From positions 187,137,510 to 187,201,509 of the forward strand of contig CM067081.1 in the NCBI GenBank assembly GCA_034008185.1: a DNA stretch of 64,000 bases, written 5' to 3'. Shown here piece by piece: positions 1 through 12,908 of this stretch. This stretch comes from Gorsachius magnificus. Lineage: Eukaryota > Chordata > Aves > Pelecaniformes > Ardeidae. The stretch's first letter is position 1. Each line of letters starts with the position of its first letter. Both the position numbers and the translations under genes were made by a program. The notes under the pieces were generated by a model. That model saw only the letters and a program-made list of their open reading frames with translations, did no database searches and was not told the origin of the DNA.

Positions 1-299
1 ACCTAATACACTTTCTAGCCCTTTCATTTTAGAATCAAATGAATGCAGACAAAAGTTTGCAAACCCTTGCATAATTTGAAATAGAATTTGATACAACATG
101 TTATAATCCTCAGGGAGAATTCAGTGATAGAAAAGTCCTTCTATAGTGCATAGTCTGACTGTTTTTCCCCTTTTGATAAATGTGTTTCCATCTGCATTCA
201 CATATAGGACGGGAAATAATTGTGTTGCACAGTCAGGCAGAGAGTTTGTTAAAAGCTAAAAAACTAATTGTTATGGGTTAATTCCAGTAAGCAACTAAA
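1..299. other. Unassigned AT-rich DNA
   Basis: No open frame of note and no repeat that I recognise. It flanks the CR1 array that begins near position 300. Confidence 0.5.
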
Positions 300-1335
300 C
301 ACCACAGTCTGCCCATGTCTTTCTTGAATTGTGAGGACAAGAACTGGACACAGCTTGTGTGGCCTGACAAGCACTGAGTAGAGTTAGATGATCACATCTC
401 CCTCTCTGCTGGTAAAGCCATTGTGGATGCAGCCCAGGATCCAATTTGCCTTTGTTGCTGCAGCAGCGCATTGCTGGCTCATATTCAGTTTGTTCTCCAC
501 CAGGACCCCCAGGTGTCTTTCAGCAAGGCTGCTCCCCAGCCACACAGATCCTAGCCTGTAACTGGGCTCTTTGGTTATGTTGGTGCAGAAACTTGCACTT
601 GCCTTTGCTGAACTTCATACAGTTCTTGCTTGCCCACTCTTCCTGCCTGTCCAGGTCTCTCTGTAAGATGGGTCTCCCTTCTGACATGTCCTCTTCACTA
701 CCTAGTTTAGTGTCATCAGCAAACTTTGAGAGGGTGCTTTCAATCCTATTGTACAGGTAATTTATGAAGAGGTTGAACAGTGTAGGACCCAATACTGATC
801 CCTAGGGGACCTCATTTGTGGCAGGCTGCCAGCCTGAGTGAAAACCATTGATCACCACCCTCTGAGTGTGGCCTGTTGGCCAATTTCCTATCCATCTCGT
901 AGATTACCCGCCCAATCTGTACCTTGCCAGGTTGTCTAGGAGGAGGCTGGGAAACAGTGTTGAACGCTTTGCTGAAGTCCAGGTAAACATCCACTGCTCT
1001 CACCAAGTTGACAGAAGATTAATTTTGTTGTAGAAGGTGATCAGGTTAATCAGGCATGATTTACTTTTGGCAAATCTGTGCTGACTTTTCCCAGTCATGT
1101 GCTTCATTTGGCTTCTAATATTTTCTAAGAGGGCTCATTCCATTACTTTCCCAGGGATCAAAGTAAGACTAACAGGCCTGTAGTTTCCTGAGTCCTCTTT
1201 TGGGCCTTTCTTGTAGATGTGTATGACCTTTGCCCTCTTCCAGTCATCAAGGACTGATCAACTTTTCAAAGATTAGAGAGAGTGGACAGTGGTCCTGAAA
1301 CAATGTCAGCCACTTATCTTAATACCCTGGGGTGG
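300..1335 (-). mobile_element. CR1 LINE fragment, reverse transcriptase region (older copy)
   Basis: Read on the minus strand, this is the RT part of CR1 ORF2. It opens with IHPRVLR near 1334, then NYRPVSLT, a motif-A region [12 protein letters not shown] (about 960-1000), a LFNLFINYL block (about 760-790) and an intact FADDTKL (about 700-720). It then runs into the region after the RT and fades out near 300 without a 3' tail. Stops and frameshifts break it into several frames, so it cannot encode a protein. The 5' end is cut exactly where the neighbouring younger CR1 piece begins. CR1 ORF2 copies its own RNA at a nicked genomic site; this copy is a dead fossil. The family call is secure, the subfamily is not determined. 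Confidence 0.93.
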
Positions 1336-1870
1336 ATTCTACCCTGCTTCTGTTTAAAACCATTACCCCTTGTCCTGTCACAGCTGGCCCTACTAAAAAG
1401 ATTGTCCCCATCTTTCCTATAGGCCCCCTTTAGATACTGAAAGGCTGCAATCAGGTCTCCCCGCAGCCTTCTCTTCTCCAGGCTGAACAAGCCCAACTCT
1501 CGCAGCCTGTCCTCATAAGAGAGGTGCTCCAGCCCTCGGATCATTTTAGTAGCCCTCCTCTGGACCCGCTCCAACAGTTCCATGTCCTTCTTGTGCTGAG
1601 GGCTCCAGAGCTGGACGCAGGACTCCAGGTGAGGTCTCACCAGAGCAGAGTAGAGGGGCAGAATCACCTCCCTCGACCTGCTGGCCACACTTCTCTTGAT
1701 GCAGCCTAGGGTACAGTTGGCCTTCTGGGCTGCCAGAGCACGTTGCCAGCTCATGTCCAGCTTTTCATCCACCAGCACGCCCAAGTCCCTCTCGGCAGGG
1801 CTGCTCTTGATCCTTTCTTCCCCCAGCCTGTATTGATACTGGGGGTTACCCCAACCCAGGTGCAGGACCA
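1335..1870 (-). mobile_element. CR1 LINE fragment, ORF2 C-terminal part (young copy)
   Basis: On the minus strand an uninterrupted frame of about 178 codons encodes the part of CR1 ORF2 downstream of the [20 protein letters not shown], then [18 protein letters not shown], then [16 protein letters not shown], then [13 protein letters not shown], up to [11 protein letters not shown]. The text is nearly the same as in the copies at 45.8-46.3 and 61.4-62.0 kb, so all three belong to one young subfamily. The piece is cut at both ends: the 5' side stops abruptly at 1870, and the 3' side stops inside ORF2 and joins the older RT fragment. The last 60 codons, 3' UTR and tail are missing, so a deletion or recombination after insertion is likely. 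Confidence 0.95.
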
Positions 1871-1879
1871 TTTTTTTAC

Positions 1880-2850
1880 TGATGTTTAATCAGAATTTCC
1901 TGTGCTACAACATTTGGCCATTGCTTCTTTTCATTCATACTTTGTACTTCTGAGAAAAGTCTGGCTTGTCTTCTCTGTATCTCCTACAATGTGGTCAAAT
2001 GCAGCAATAAGATCATTCACTTAAGTTTTTCTTCTTAAAATGGAACAAATCCCTGAACCTTCTTGGTTGCCCTCCATGGGACTCATTCTGATATGTCAAA
2101 GTCTTTCTCATACTGAGAAACCCAAAACTGGATGAAGTACTCCAGATGTAATTGCGCAAGTGTCAGAGTGATAGGAATAATCACTGCCCTTCCTCTGCTG
2201 GCTAGTCTCTTGCCAATACAGTTCAGTATGCAGCTTGCCTTCTTCATCTCAGGGGCACAAAGCTGATTAATACTTTCACTGTCTGCCAACACTCCACAGT
2301 GATTTCCTACACAGCTGCTTTCTATCCCGTCAACTTCTACTGCTAGCAGGATTACCCCTCTCCAGTTGCAGGACTTGGCACTTGCGTTTTCTGAACTTTC
2401 TGAGATACTTGCCAGCCCATTTCTCCAGCCTATATAGGTCTCTCAACACATAGTAGACCTGCCCTCCAGTGGTATCTACAAACTTGTTATTATCCCATAC
2501 CATTGTCCAGGCCACTAACAAACATGTTAAATATCATCAAACACAATATCAGTCCCTGAGGGATGCCACTCATGATGACCAGATGCCAGCTGGACTTTGG
2601 ATCCTCTATCTCAATATTTTGATCCCAGAAGTCCAACTAGTTTTCCAACCACTTATCCAGTCAATATTTCAATATAGCTCTAAGGATACTATGGGAGAAC
2701 ATGCTGAATGCCTTGCTAAAAGCAAGGTAAACAGCATCTACTGCTCTCCCCATGTCCACAAAGTCACCTATCTCATCACAGAAATCTGTCCACTTCATCA
2801 AGTTTGTTCTGCCCCTTGAAAAGCCACAAAGCCAAAAAGCCACAAAGAAG
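1880..2850 (-). mobile_element. CR1 LINE fragment, RT to C-terminal region (old copy)
   Basis: Minus-strand reading shows a worn CR1 ORF2. Near 2820 it has GFSRGRTNL, near 2740 AVDAVYLAFSKAFS (RT motif A), near 2400 LYRLEKWAGKYLRKFRKRKC, near 2180 SRGRAVIIPITLTLAQLHLEYFIQFW, and a C-terminal part down to about 1885 that follows the usual CR1 order (a KSLARLFS-type stretch near 1950). Many stops and frameshifts. It is visibly more diverged than the 1335-1870 piece, and the region between motif A and 2500 is partly deleted. No 3' tail is seen. The edges are approximate. Confidence 0.85.
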
Positions 2851-5800
2851 TCTTCTGCTTATACCTTAGAACTCATTTTTTGGTGGTCTCCAAAATGATA
2901 GGCAAAATTTGTTGAAAAGAAAACAGTAATTTCCTTCAGTTTCCAATCACTTTGTTTTAGTTGATTGCCTTTTTATGCATAGATTTTGGCAATGATGTCA
3001 TTAAAAAAGTAAGTAAATCATAATATGGAAACAATTTATTTAAAGCTCCTAATTGAAAAATATTAACATTATTTCTACAAATTATAAAACATGCAATTAG
3101 TCCTATAAAACTGGTAAGTAATATGCCAAAAATGATTAATGAGTTTCAATATCTTGCAGTAACGAAGCAGATGTAACATTACTATATTCAGCAAATTTAG
3201 TTAAACACTTGCTACCATCTTGGAACTAGATGAAAGAGAATGTTGTGTGATTCACATGAGGAAGCAGTCTTGAAAATACATTCTGAATTATCCTATGTAA
3301 CACTCATACAGTGCCTAGACCATCATCAGACTTTATCTGGGAAAGACAGGAGCTGAAGATATTAAAATTTAAAAGGCACATTTGCAGAGAATATGTAATG
3401 AGTTCAAGAAAGAGTTTGCAGTCAACTATTGTACAGAACATGTATAATGAAAAAATCAGAACATATTTCAGGAAGAGATGGAAATGTAAAACCTTTATTA
3501 ATATCATAAAATTAAGTGTCAGAAAGCAGTATAGAAATCAATGAGATTAAGCAAAATCAAAAGGCAGATGTTAGGGATTTCAAATGCAGATATGATATCA
3601 TAAATGTAAGAATGTGCAGATTTTTAAAACAAGCAGAGAAAGTGAAGCAAAAGGTGTATAGTGTGGATAGTTGGCAGTTGTAACTTCACAAGGACAGGGA
3701 GAACAGAACTACTGTTCTTCCCACACATAAAATAACTAAGAACTTCTTATATAGATTAACTTTTGGATAAGGGTAGGGAGAATATGGGGGTAATTAACAA
3801 AAAGACATATTTAAATTAAAAAAAAATTAAATAAATTTCTAAAATAAGGAGCAAAATTCTACTGTAGACTGAATGTATTAAACTAGACCTTTAGTATGTC
3901 AGTGTAGTTCCACTACCTACATTGGACGTAGGCCAATGAGAAATTTTAGAGGGCTGATGTTAATATATGTAAATATAAACTTATTATAAAGAATTATATA
4001 TTAAAAAACCCAGAAAATTCATGAAAATAATAAATAAAGTGTTAAAAAGCAGTATCAGTGAATATGGAATTGACCAGGAAAATATCCCAAGGGCTGCTTT
4101 CACTTTTGCATGATACTTGATATGGCAGAATGAGTGCATTGGCTGCATGCTGTTCAACAGTAACAACATAGGCAATCCATAATATTCATCCTGGGAACCA
4201 TATATATGGCAGGCCATATATATTAAGTGTAGATTTTAAATATGGACAGGCAAGCTAGGCCCTCCATTTTACTATGGATATTTGTGCAAGTGATAGACTG
4301 GATCAGACCCTGTTCCAAATTAAATCAAACAATAAAAGTCCCTAGTGTTTAATAGACATGAGATCAGGTTTTCTGATCAGAAGAGCCACAAAAATCAGCA
4401 TATGAGTCCTTTCTGAAGAAACTATTGATAGATAGGTATCGCTTCCTGCATTGCTGGAAATGGTGTTGCATAAAATTCTCCAGTTCACAGCTTCACCACC
4501 AGAGACTGTTCTATGTCTGTATTATATTGGAGTTACAATGCCAAGAAATGAAAGATATGATTCCTTCTTTTTAAAACATATTTCAAAAAATATCAAGATA
4601 AATGGGTAGAGATGGCCTTCAGATTTGCTTAGAAAGGGCACTGGAAGGTGAATATCATCTTGAATTTAAATCCAGTATCAAGTTGGCAGTGTTATAGGGA
4701 ATGCTACTCAGTAGATAAGCAAGGATGTGTAAGCAAATTCGCACTTGTAAATCACTTCAGGACATAACATTGTAAGACCAAGTGATAAAGTAAAATGCCA
4801 AGTTTCACTAAGTTCAGAGCTGCAGAATGAAGTTAAAAAAGGTGTGTTCTGCCCCAAAAGGTATTTTGATTTTAACATATTCTGAGTTTCTTGTTTCAGT
4901 GGGAGGTGAGCTCCCCAATATCGTAAGAAGCTGAGATCTTGGGAAACAAGTTGAACATGTGGCTTGACTTGATTTGAATGAAATACAATTCATATAGCCA
5001 TTTTTAGAGAATAAGAGGTTCATTTCCAAAATCTTGGTCCATGGAGATAATCTTGAATAGAATGGAATTCTATTAGCTCTGAAACGTCAGCTCATTTTAG
5101 TAACAGCCTGTCATCAGCTTTCTCTAGGAGATGAAAATCAATGGAAAAAGCTCAGGTGTTGGTGCATGGCCTATAGAGGTAAAGGTTGAAGGCCTTCTCC
5201 ACTCGGGTTTTTTTTTTGTGAATTTGTCCTGTAATCAGAAGATAGATTCACTGATATGTTTTGGTTCTTTCATGCTTCTGCAGTGACACAAAACAACTTT
5301 GAAACCATCTGCATTGACAAACAGCCATAAACTTAGTTTAAGTGGCAAGTTGTGGCAGGCTTGCAGCTGCTTTTGTACTGCTGAAGGGGAGTGATAAACC
5401 TGACCCTGTGTTTCTAGTCATTGTGTCAGCCCCAGGAATTGTATAACAAAGGCTGAAGAGCATATATTCAACTATACCACAACCTATGAGATTGTGGCAA
5501 ATGTCAGAAAGCAGAGAATCTGAAAATAAAATAGTTTAATCATGTGTAAAGCAGAAAGATATATTCTGTCCAGTTATTATGAAACATACACAGGCTTTCC
5601 TCCTTTCTTCTCTAGTTTTATCAGCACAGGTAACTGATGAGTTTCTGTTTCTTAGGAAAGTAAGCTAAGTGGTACAAAAAAATGCCCTATGAAGCTGGCA
5701 GTGGAGCCAATTCTTATCTTGATGTCTTTGACAGGAAAACTTACTGAGAACTTCAGAAAATTTTTCTGTGAAGCAATGCTATTTCATCAATAAATGGAGA

Positions 5801-8209
5801 AGGTGATGCTCAATAGCAATTTATAAAGTACGTTTTTCATTATGATTCCTTAAACTAAGATAACATTTATAAGCATTGCATTAATAATGATTCCTAGAAG
5901 TAGAATTCTGAATAAATTATCTCTGTTATAATATGTTGCAGAGAAAATGACTCTGAAATACTCAATAAATTATTTAGTGCCAACCTTTCAACAATGTGGC
6001 TGAAGTGATGACTTTTAAACATCTTTCAATCAGGAAAATTTCCTTTGTAAGAGGAAATGACGTCTTTTGCAAAGATCCAGTCTTTGTGTATAGGTTTATG
6101 ATGTATGTTGTGGGTGTGCACAACTAACATTTGCACACATTTGAAGTTGGGAAAAAAGTGGTCTACCCAGGATAGCATGGCACCATGCCTGCACCAGCTG
6201 AGACCAGGTGCAGTGCCACACTACTGCTGTATGAACAAGCTTTTTCAACCCCACATGCTGTCAGGTCAAACTACTATGTGTCTGCTACATAGAGCAAAAA
6301 CATCCTTTTTGTGAGACAGAGGCCAATCAGATATCCTACTACATATCCCTACTACATAATTTTTTTTTTATTTAAAAGCATACCCACTAATTAGTTTGTG
6401 ATTCAAAATCAGTTAAAAACTTTGGGCCTTTTAAGAATTTTGGCATCTGTGTCAGCCTTTATTTTGTCCCAAATGATCACAGAAATGGAATAAAACAGAT
6501 GTTTAGCCTTTCTGTCCTTAACATTCATTGAAATTTTGTGCATAAACTATATTTGAGGAAATTAGGTTGTAATTTATCTTCTCTCTAATTGTTATGATTA
6601 GATAAACTATAGACAGGTCAGGCTAACAGCACATGTAACTCATCAGTGTGACTACTGTGACAACAGAGGTAGTAGCTAGTCACCCTCACCATCTTTTAAA
6701 ACTAATTTGCATGCAGTAATTTAATTTGCTTCAATGAATGACTGCTATTAATATGCCAAGGATTCTGATTTGTAGGTTTTTCATTCAACTGTTGCTGCTC
6801 TTTAAGGGTTCTGTGGCCAATTGCTTTTTGGGCACTTGAGCATGAATAACACTTTACAGCACTGCCTCCTTGTCAATACTGCTTAAATTACTCAACACCA
6901 GAGAAGGAACAGAAACAGGAGCACAGGGGAAACGCTTCGATGCAAGAAACAATAAATCTGTCTGCAGAGACATTAGAACTGTCTTTGCCCTCTCTAGATT
7001 ATAGACTACCCTAAATGCCTGGAGAAATACTATGAGGACAATAAAAATGAAAAATCAGATTAATCCTATTTGGGACTACAAACAGTAAAATACATAGGTG
7101 GCCTTTTTGGCAAATACAACAAGAATTAGTTAAGTGAGCACTTCCAGGTTATAACATGCTCAATTTCCTGTAAAGTTCATTAGGTTTTGCATAATCATAA
7201 CAACTCCCCATTGAATTAATAAGTATTCCCATTCTAAACCAAAATTTCATTAAGTTTTGTTTCTTGAATTATAAGAGTATTGTTCATTATATTATATGAT
7301 TTCATATTATATTGTGAATTTTCACTAAATATTTATTTTATATATAGACTTATTATGCATTATATATAGAAACTTATACTGTATATGTGTGACTCCATAT
7401 GCAGTATTTATATACTAGGTGAATTCAAGCTGGAACCAAAGAAATAGTTTAAGATTTTTCTTCTATTCAGTATATATATTTCCTTTGAGGAAATTTGTAT
7501 ATTTAATTTCATTTTGAAAACTTAGAGTTAAAGAAATAGCTATCTGGGAGACTCAGATGAAAAGGCTGATGATTATAGAGTTGTTATTGCTTGATAGTCC
7601 AGATGGTACTATTAATTATTATTAATCATCTATATAGTACTATGAACATAAGTGCCATTGCATGAAAGATAAATTCTCTGTGCTGTGGAGATCATAATAA
7701 CAAGCCATACAAAAGAAACAAAGATGAAGCATGGGGCACATGGGAAACTGTAGAGAGAGAATAGTGATGAGTAATGTAGGGAAGATTGCCTAGAAAAATG
7801 AGTTCTCCGAAAGGGTTTGAAGGAAGAGATGAAGGTATATGGTCTGTTCACAGGGCTGGCAGAGACCTCTTGGGTCAGCTCCCTGCAGACAAATCAAACA
7901 TGAAATCACTTTCATAAACTCTCCAAGTTCTATCTTTAAAGCATTTGGGGGTGAAATGCCCCCAGTGCTTGTGCCTGGAAGACTGACCCAGAACTATGCT
8001 CTGAGAGTTAGAACCTGTCTTCTCATTCTAGCTTCAATTTACACATAGCCAGTTGATAGCCACCTGTTCCCATGCCAGCCTGATCTTTATCTTAAAAAAT
8101 AGTTCTCTCTCACATGCTTGCCCCCATGGCACACTCATACACAGTAACAATATCTTCCCTCATGTTTCATTTTGCTGGATTAATCTCTTTTCCTGAGAGG
8201 TTTGTTCTT
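2851..8209. other. Unassigned AT-rich DNA, no gene seen
   Basis: Only short chance frames. AT-rich patches occur near 3.78-3.85 kb and 7.26-7.40 kb. I recognise no exon, RNA gene or transposon. Unique or very old intergenic or intronic DNA is the likely explanation. Confidence 0.5.
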
Positions 8210-8375
8210 TGTTCGCCTGAAAAGCCCTACATCCCTTCTCTGCAGCTGTTGTGATTTCAGTTCATCTTTCCTTAATTTGTTGACCAAAATGGAACACGAT
8301 ATTAGAGTTGAGATCTCACCAGGGCCTTTAAAATGTCAGAGAGGTTTCACCCTGTCAGTTCAGCTCCTGGGAGCA
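8210..8375 (-). mobile_element. Ancient CR1 relic (ORF2 C-terminal region)
   Basis: On the minus strand a frame reads ILKALVRSQL, a stop, then YRVPFW near 8290-8345. This matches the CR1 block [15 protein letters not shown] seen in the young copies in this window. It is followed by a KDELKSQQLQRR-like stretch in the place of [13 protein letters not shown]. The similarity fades on both sides. The copy is far more diverged than the other CR1 pieces, so it is probably an early insertion. Confidence 0.6.
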
Positions 8376-9295
8376 CCTCTCCAGACATACTATAGAATCA
8401 CTACTGGATTTTCATGGTCATTTCTCTGTGATAGGAGATAGCTATTCTGTAATCCTGTCACTAGTTAGTAAAACCAGTCATTTCCCAGAGGAAGTATCTC
8501 CTAGCAGAAATTTTTCTTTTTACTTCATACATTAGGATGCTTCACCACGGGGACAAAATCAGCCTACAAAAATGCTGTCAGACAGCAATGATGCTACAGT
8601 CCTCAAAAAAGCCCTGAGATCTGGCTTACTCCTCTACATACTGCACACAACTGCAAGAAGATGGATGATTCTGTTACCTCATCCAAAAGCATCATCATCA
8701 AAAGGCGGTAGTGACTCAGAACTAAATAGAAGAATCATCATATGCAAATTTCTGTTGGTATGATACCATACTGATCTGGTTCTCCTGACTTTAATGCTGA
8801 GATGTCATTGTTTGCTACAGCCCAAGCATTGCTTTCACAAACACGAATCCTTCCTTTCCATTGCAGGACTCTCTATGTCCTCTCTTCTTTCTTAAGGAGA
8901 TGTTTATTTCCACTATTGGGTCTGCATACCTTCTTTACAACGTTGTTGCTCCTATTCCTTAAAGAAACAGGCTCTCATGTCCCTTATCCCGTTCACTTCA
9001 ATAACCAGTTTCCCTCAACATATCTAATCATCTCTGTTTAATATTGAATCTTAGGTACTGGCATGCTCCTCTGAGTCTTTCACTCGATTTGCACTCAAAT
9101 TCAAATCTCATTGCAAGTGCTTTTAGCAGTCACAGCTTTATCACAATAAAACTTCTATTAGATTTTTACACTGGTTCTTTACACTGTTGGCTTCTCAGAT
9201 TTTAAGCCTGTTACCTGAATCAGCTCTGCTGTATTCGAGGGTACCAATTAACTGCTTCCTGCACTCCCTCACACACTTAACTGCTTCTGTGCTAC

Positions 9296-9653
9296 TCACA
9301 GCATGGGACCCCTAACAGTCTGTAAGCTGTGAATTACACCCACACCATCCTTACTAAGCACAGCCAAGTCCTTGGGTCTCACCCTTACAATGGAAAACAC
9401 AGGAAGAGACTGGACACAGATAACAAAGGAGCATGCAAAGTTCAGCGCAGTTCCATGTCCATACATCAAGTTGTCAATGACATTGTCACCTATAAGAAAT
9501 AAAGTAATGAAAGAAGATTGGAAGGGGAAATTCTGTGTGGCTCCAGAAGACATATCTAAGAGAACTGTTCTAGAGAAATTAATTGGAAAAAATTTGAGGA
9601 TCCCACACAAAATGTGGTTCTTTCACATAAAAGTAAAAATCAAATTGTCATAA
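9296..9653. other. Open frames on both strands, not recognised
   Basis: A 104-codon frame runs on the minus strand (9610 to 9296), and a 93-codon frame on the plus strand (9372 to 9653) lies across it. Neither has a motif, signal peptide or domain that I know. There is no splice context or nearby promoter that would make either a clear gene. It could be a relic of a retrogene or unlisted repeat, or chance. I assign no function. Confidence 0.2.
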
Positions 9654-10497
9654 ATAAAATGATATGGAATATGTCTATGACTATCAGTGATCTCTAGTTT
9701 ACTGCCTTCTTTAGGTAGCTTTATATATACATTTAATAGTTGCTTACATGTACAAATATGGAATACCTCTGTAAATAAATTGCTAATCTTCTAATGAGGT
9801 CTTGATTTAGGCAGAACTTTGCAGGAATTTGTTCCAACCAAACTCAGAGCTGTAAGCCACCTTTACACTTATTTATACAGCTGCATCTCTGGTGTATCAG
9901 AGCATTTCTCAAATATTAACAAACTAATCTTTTGCTGCTTCACTGTAAAGACTCTCCAGTCTCAGCCCAGTGCCTTAACCTCAAAGCCTTCAGGTTGGAT
10001 TATGAAGAGCTCTCTCAAGCCTTTGATTACAATTCAAACTGAATGGGTCATTTAAAAAGCATAAAAATATCAGTTACTTTAAATGTTTGATTCTTTGCTT
10101 TCTTCTTTCAGTTAAGTTCAAAATCAGAAGCACCAAATTCCTGAAAGAAACATTGTGATTTTATTCATCATTTGATGAAAATTTTCCTGACATGTTAGTT
10201 ATACAGGGTTCAGTGTTTCTTAGTAGACACAAGTTAGTGGTATATGCACTTACTGTTACTGATTTTAAGGGTTAGCCCTTGCCATTAGATTTACGTTTGA
10301 TTTCCACTGTGCCATCCAAGGGTTATAGCTCTATCTTTCAGAGATTTCTAACAGCTGTCTTTGAGACCTGTGCAGTAGGATGCGCTAAATTTCTGCTTTA
10401 CAAACAGAACAGTATTAAATATTGGCTCAGAAAGACTGGTTTTGTTTTAAAAGTTTGAAATGTACACGGAAGAGTATTTTTTTTTCCTTAGCAAGCA

Positions 10498-10526
10498 TAT
10501 ATATGTGTGTATATATATATCTATAC
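10498..10526. repeat. TA/TG microsatellite
   Basis: Alternating pyrimidine-purine tract, mostly TA with a short TG part in the middle. Confidence 0.85.
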
Positions 10527-12258
10527 CCCTGCTTTTGTATCTAGATCATACTGCTACCATTCTAGACAGTGAAGAAATTTAATTAGGCTTCCCTCTAAGG
10601 ACCACTCGGGGGAAACTACTAGGGAACCTGCTCCATGAAGAGTGCCTTAGTCTATCAGTTCTTGATTATCTTTAAGGAAAGAGAGTTATTCTTCCAGGGG
10701 ATTTGGGAAGAAGACAAGCTGATGGTTTAGGGCACTGTATACAGAAATTTGGTCTTCTGTTTCATTTGTTTCTTTGTCATGGGTACTTGTTTAGTAAGTC
10801 GCTTGTATTTGATCCTTACTAAGACAAGCAGTGGCTAAAATATAACCACTTCTATGAAGATTATGCTTTCATTCACTTATGAAGATCAGGCTTTGTTAAA
10901 TTCTGTCTTCATGGTACTAAGACAAATGTAGAAATTGTGTTGTCTGTGCTTCCTTCATGGAGTAAAATGTCAGGTATTAGTATAGATCACTAGCAATGAT
11001 CCTAATATAAGCTGTTATGCAGAGTAGTCCCAGAAAGTAGCAATACAAGTGTTAAAGCGAACCAACATGCTTTTAGTTTTATGGCACAGAAATTTATAAA
11101 CTTCTAAACTTTTTGTGTGTTTTAGCATTTGTGAAATGCTAGTGTGAAATGTTAGTGAAATTTGCGTGGGTGGTTTGCCATGGAAGAGAAATATCATAGA
11201 CAGTACAGCTAAAATGTCACCAGTAATGACCTAAGAGCTTGGTACAGCTTGGCCCTTATGTTTGAGGGCCTTCCCTGTCTAGCAGCTAGTGACCTGTGTT
11301 TTCCACAGAAAGCAGAGGAAACATTGCCACTGTGAATAACATGGCTGTGAACGAATGCCAGTAAAGTCTTTATCACATCAGCTTGTATTTTCTTTCTCTT
11401 TGTTTTGAAATACATAATTATATTTGGGCGGGTGCATACAGTCATGCAATTTTAAAACCTTATAAGAAATGTTTGCACTCTCAATAAAGGCAAAAAGTGT
11501 AATATTAATTAAAATTCTTGTTGCTATGTGACAAAAACATGACTATTTTTATCGTGGTGCTAATATATAGTGTTGTGGCAGCACAATGGCTTGCATATAG
11601 TTATCAGGTAGAAAAAAATTCAGTGTATCATGTCACATTCTGTTTTCATTTCTGAAGTATATTGTTGCCACCAACTTCCAAGCTGAAGTAGAAGTTCATT
11701 AGGAATTTCCTGTACCTCAAAAGAAGTGATGACCTTGCGTTGTTCAACATCAAGTTATTAGGATTCAGCTATCCAGATGAACTGGAGATTTCAGTTTGGA
11801 GACATGTTCAGGAGTAACCATACAAAATATATTGGTATTACAAGAAACTAACATCAGTATAACTTTGTAACTCAAAAATGAGTGCACAGTCCATGAACTT
11901 CAGAGCCAGGCAAGGTGCTATATGATCATAATAAAAAAGCAATTACTTCTTCTAGAAATGGTGTGCTGCTATACATTTTTATAGTAGGATTTTAAGGAAA
12001 AAAATATGTATCTATTATACAGTACCATTCAGTATAAAAATGACTCTCAAAATTTATAGTTATATTTTACCATCAATAGTTAAACATGAAACAAATTATT
12101 ATATTTTTTCTCTGTAGAAATAGAACATGGTGTTTTCCTCCACTTACTCTTTCCTCATCATCATTTTTCATGTAAGAGCTGCCACTTTTAAATCAAGCTC
12201 TGCAATAGACTGGTCTTCATTTGACATAAAACTGATTTTAACCTATTTTACACACCTC

Positions 12259-12288
12259 TTCTTTTTTTTTTTTTTTTTTTCTTTTTTT
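12259..12288. repeat. T-rich homopolymer tract
   Basis: About 30 bases of almost pure T with two interrupting C. No source element is visible upstream that would make it a retrotransposon tail. Confidence 0.85.
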
Positions 12289-12516
12289 GAGTACTCTGTT
12301 CTTCATACATCCACGGACATAATAATTAAGCAAGGTTTTAGAGAAATCTGGACTTCACCTTGAGGTCTGTGTCTGCCCAAACCACTATATTACACAGAGA
12401 TGCTACCCAATGTTTTCAGTAACTCCAGTCAAAGCAGCTGTGTATGAAATGTCAGATTGCTTTGTGCATGCACAGATTAACAGGACATGCATGATTCATC
12501 TGCATGTGGGCAGTAA

Positions 12517-12521
12517 CCCTT
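12517..12521. repeat. Target site duplication, left copy (CCCTT)
   Basis: CCCTT directly left of the LTR start TGTGG. The same five bases follow the LTR end at 13492-13496, as expected for a retroviral integration. Confidence 0.75.
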
Positions 12522-12908
12522 TGTGGTGGGTTGACCCTGGCTGGATGCCAGGTGCCCACCAAAACCGTTCTATCACTCCCACTCCTCAGCTGGACGGGGG
12601 AGAGAAAGGCTTGTGGGTTGAGATAAGGACAGGGAGACATCACTCACCAACTATTCTCACGGGCAAAACAGACTTGATTTGGGAAAAAAAAAATAAAATA
12701 ATGTATTACCAATCAAATCAGAGTAGGATAATGAAAACTAAAAACTAAATCTTAAAAGCGCCTTCCCAGGCTTAATTTTGCTCCTGAATTCTCTATCTTC
12801 TCCCCTCCAGGAGCACAGGGGGACGGGGGAATGGGGTTGGGGTCAGTTCATGCCACGCTGTCTCTGCTGCTCCTTCCTCCTCAAGGGAGGGCTCCTCACC
12901 TTCTGCCC

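Larger units (their letters stand above)
8376..12521. other. Unassigned AT-rich DNA, no gene seen
   Basis: No recognised gene. It contains the double-strand open frame at 9.3-9.65 kb, a TA/TG tract at 10.5 kb and a T-tract at 12.26 kb, listed separately. Confidence 0.5.
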
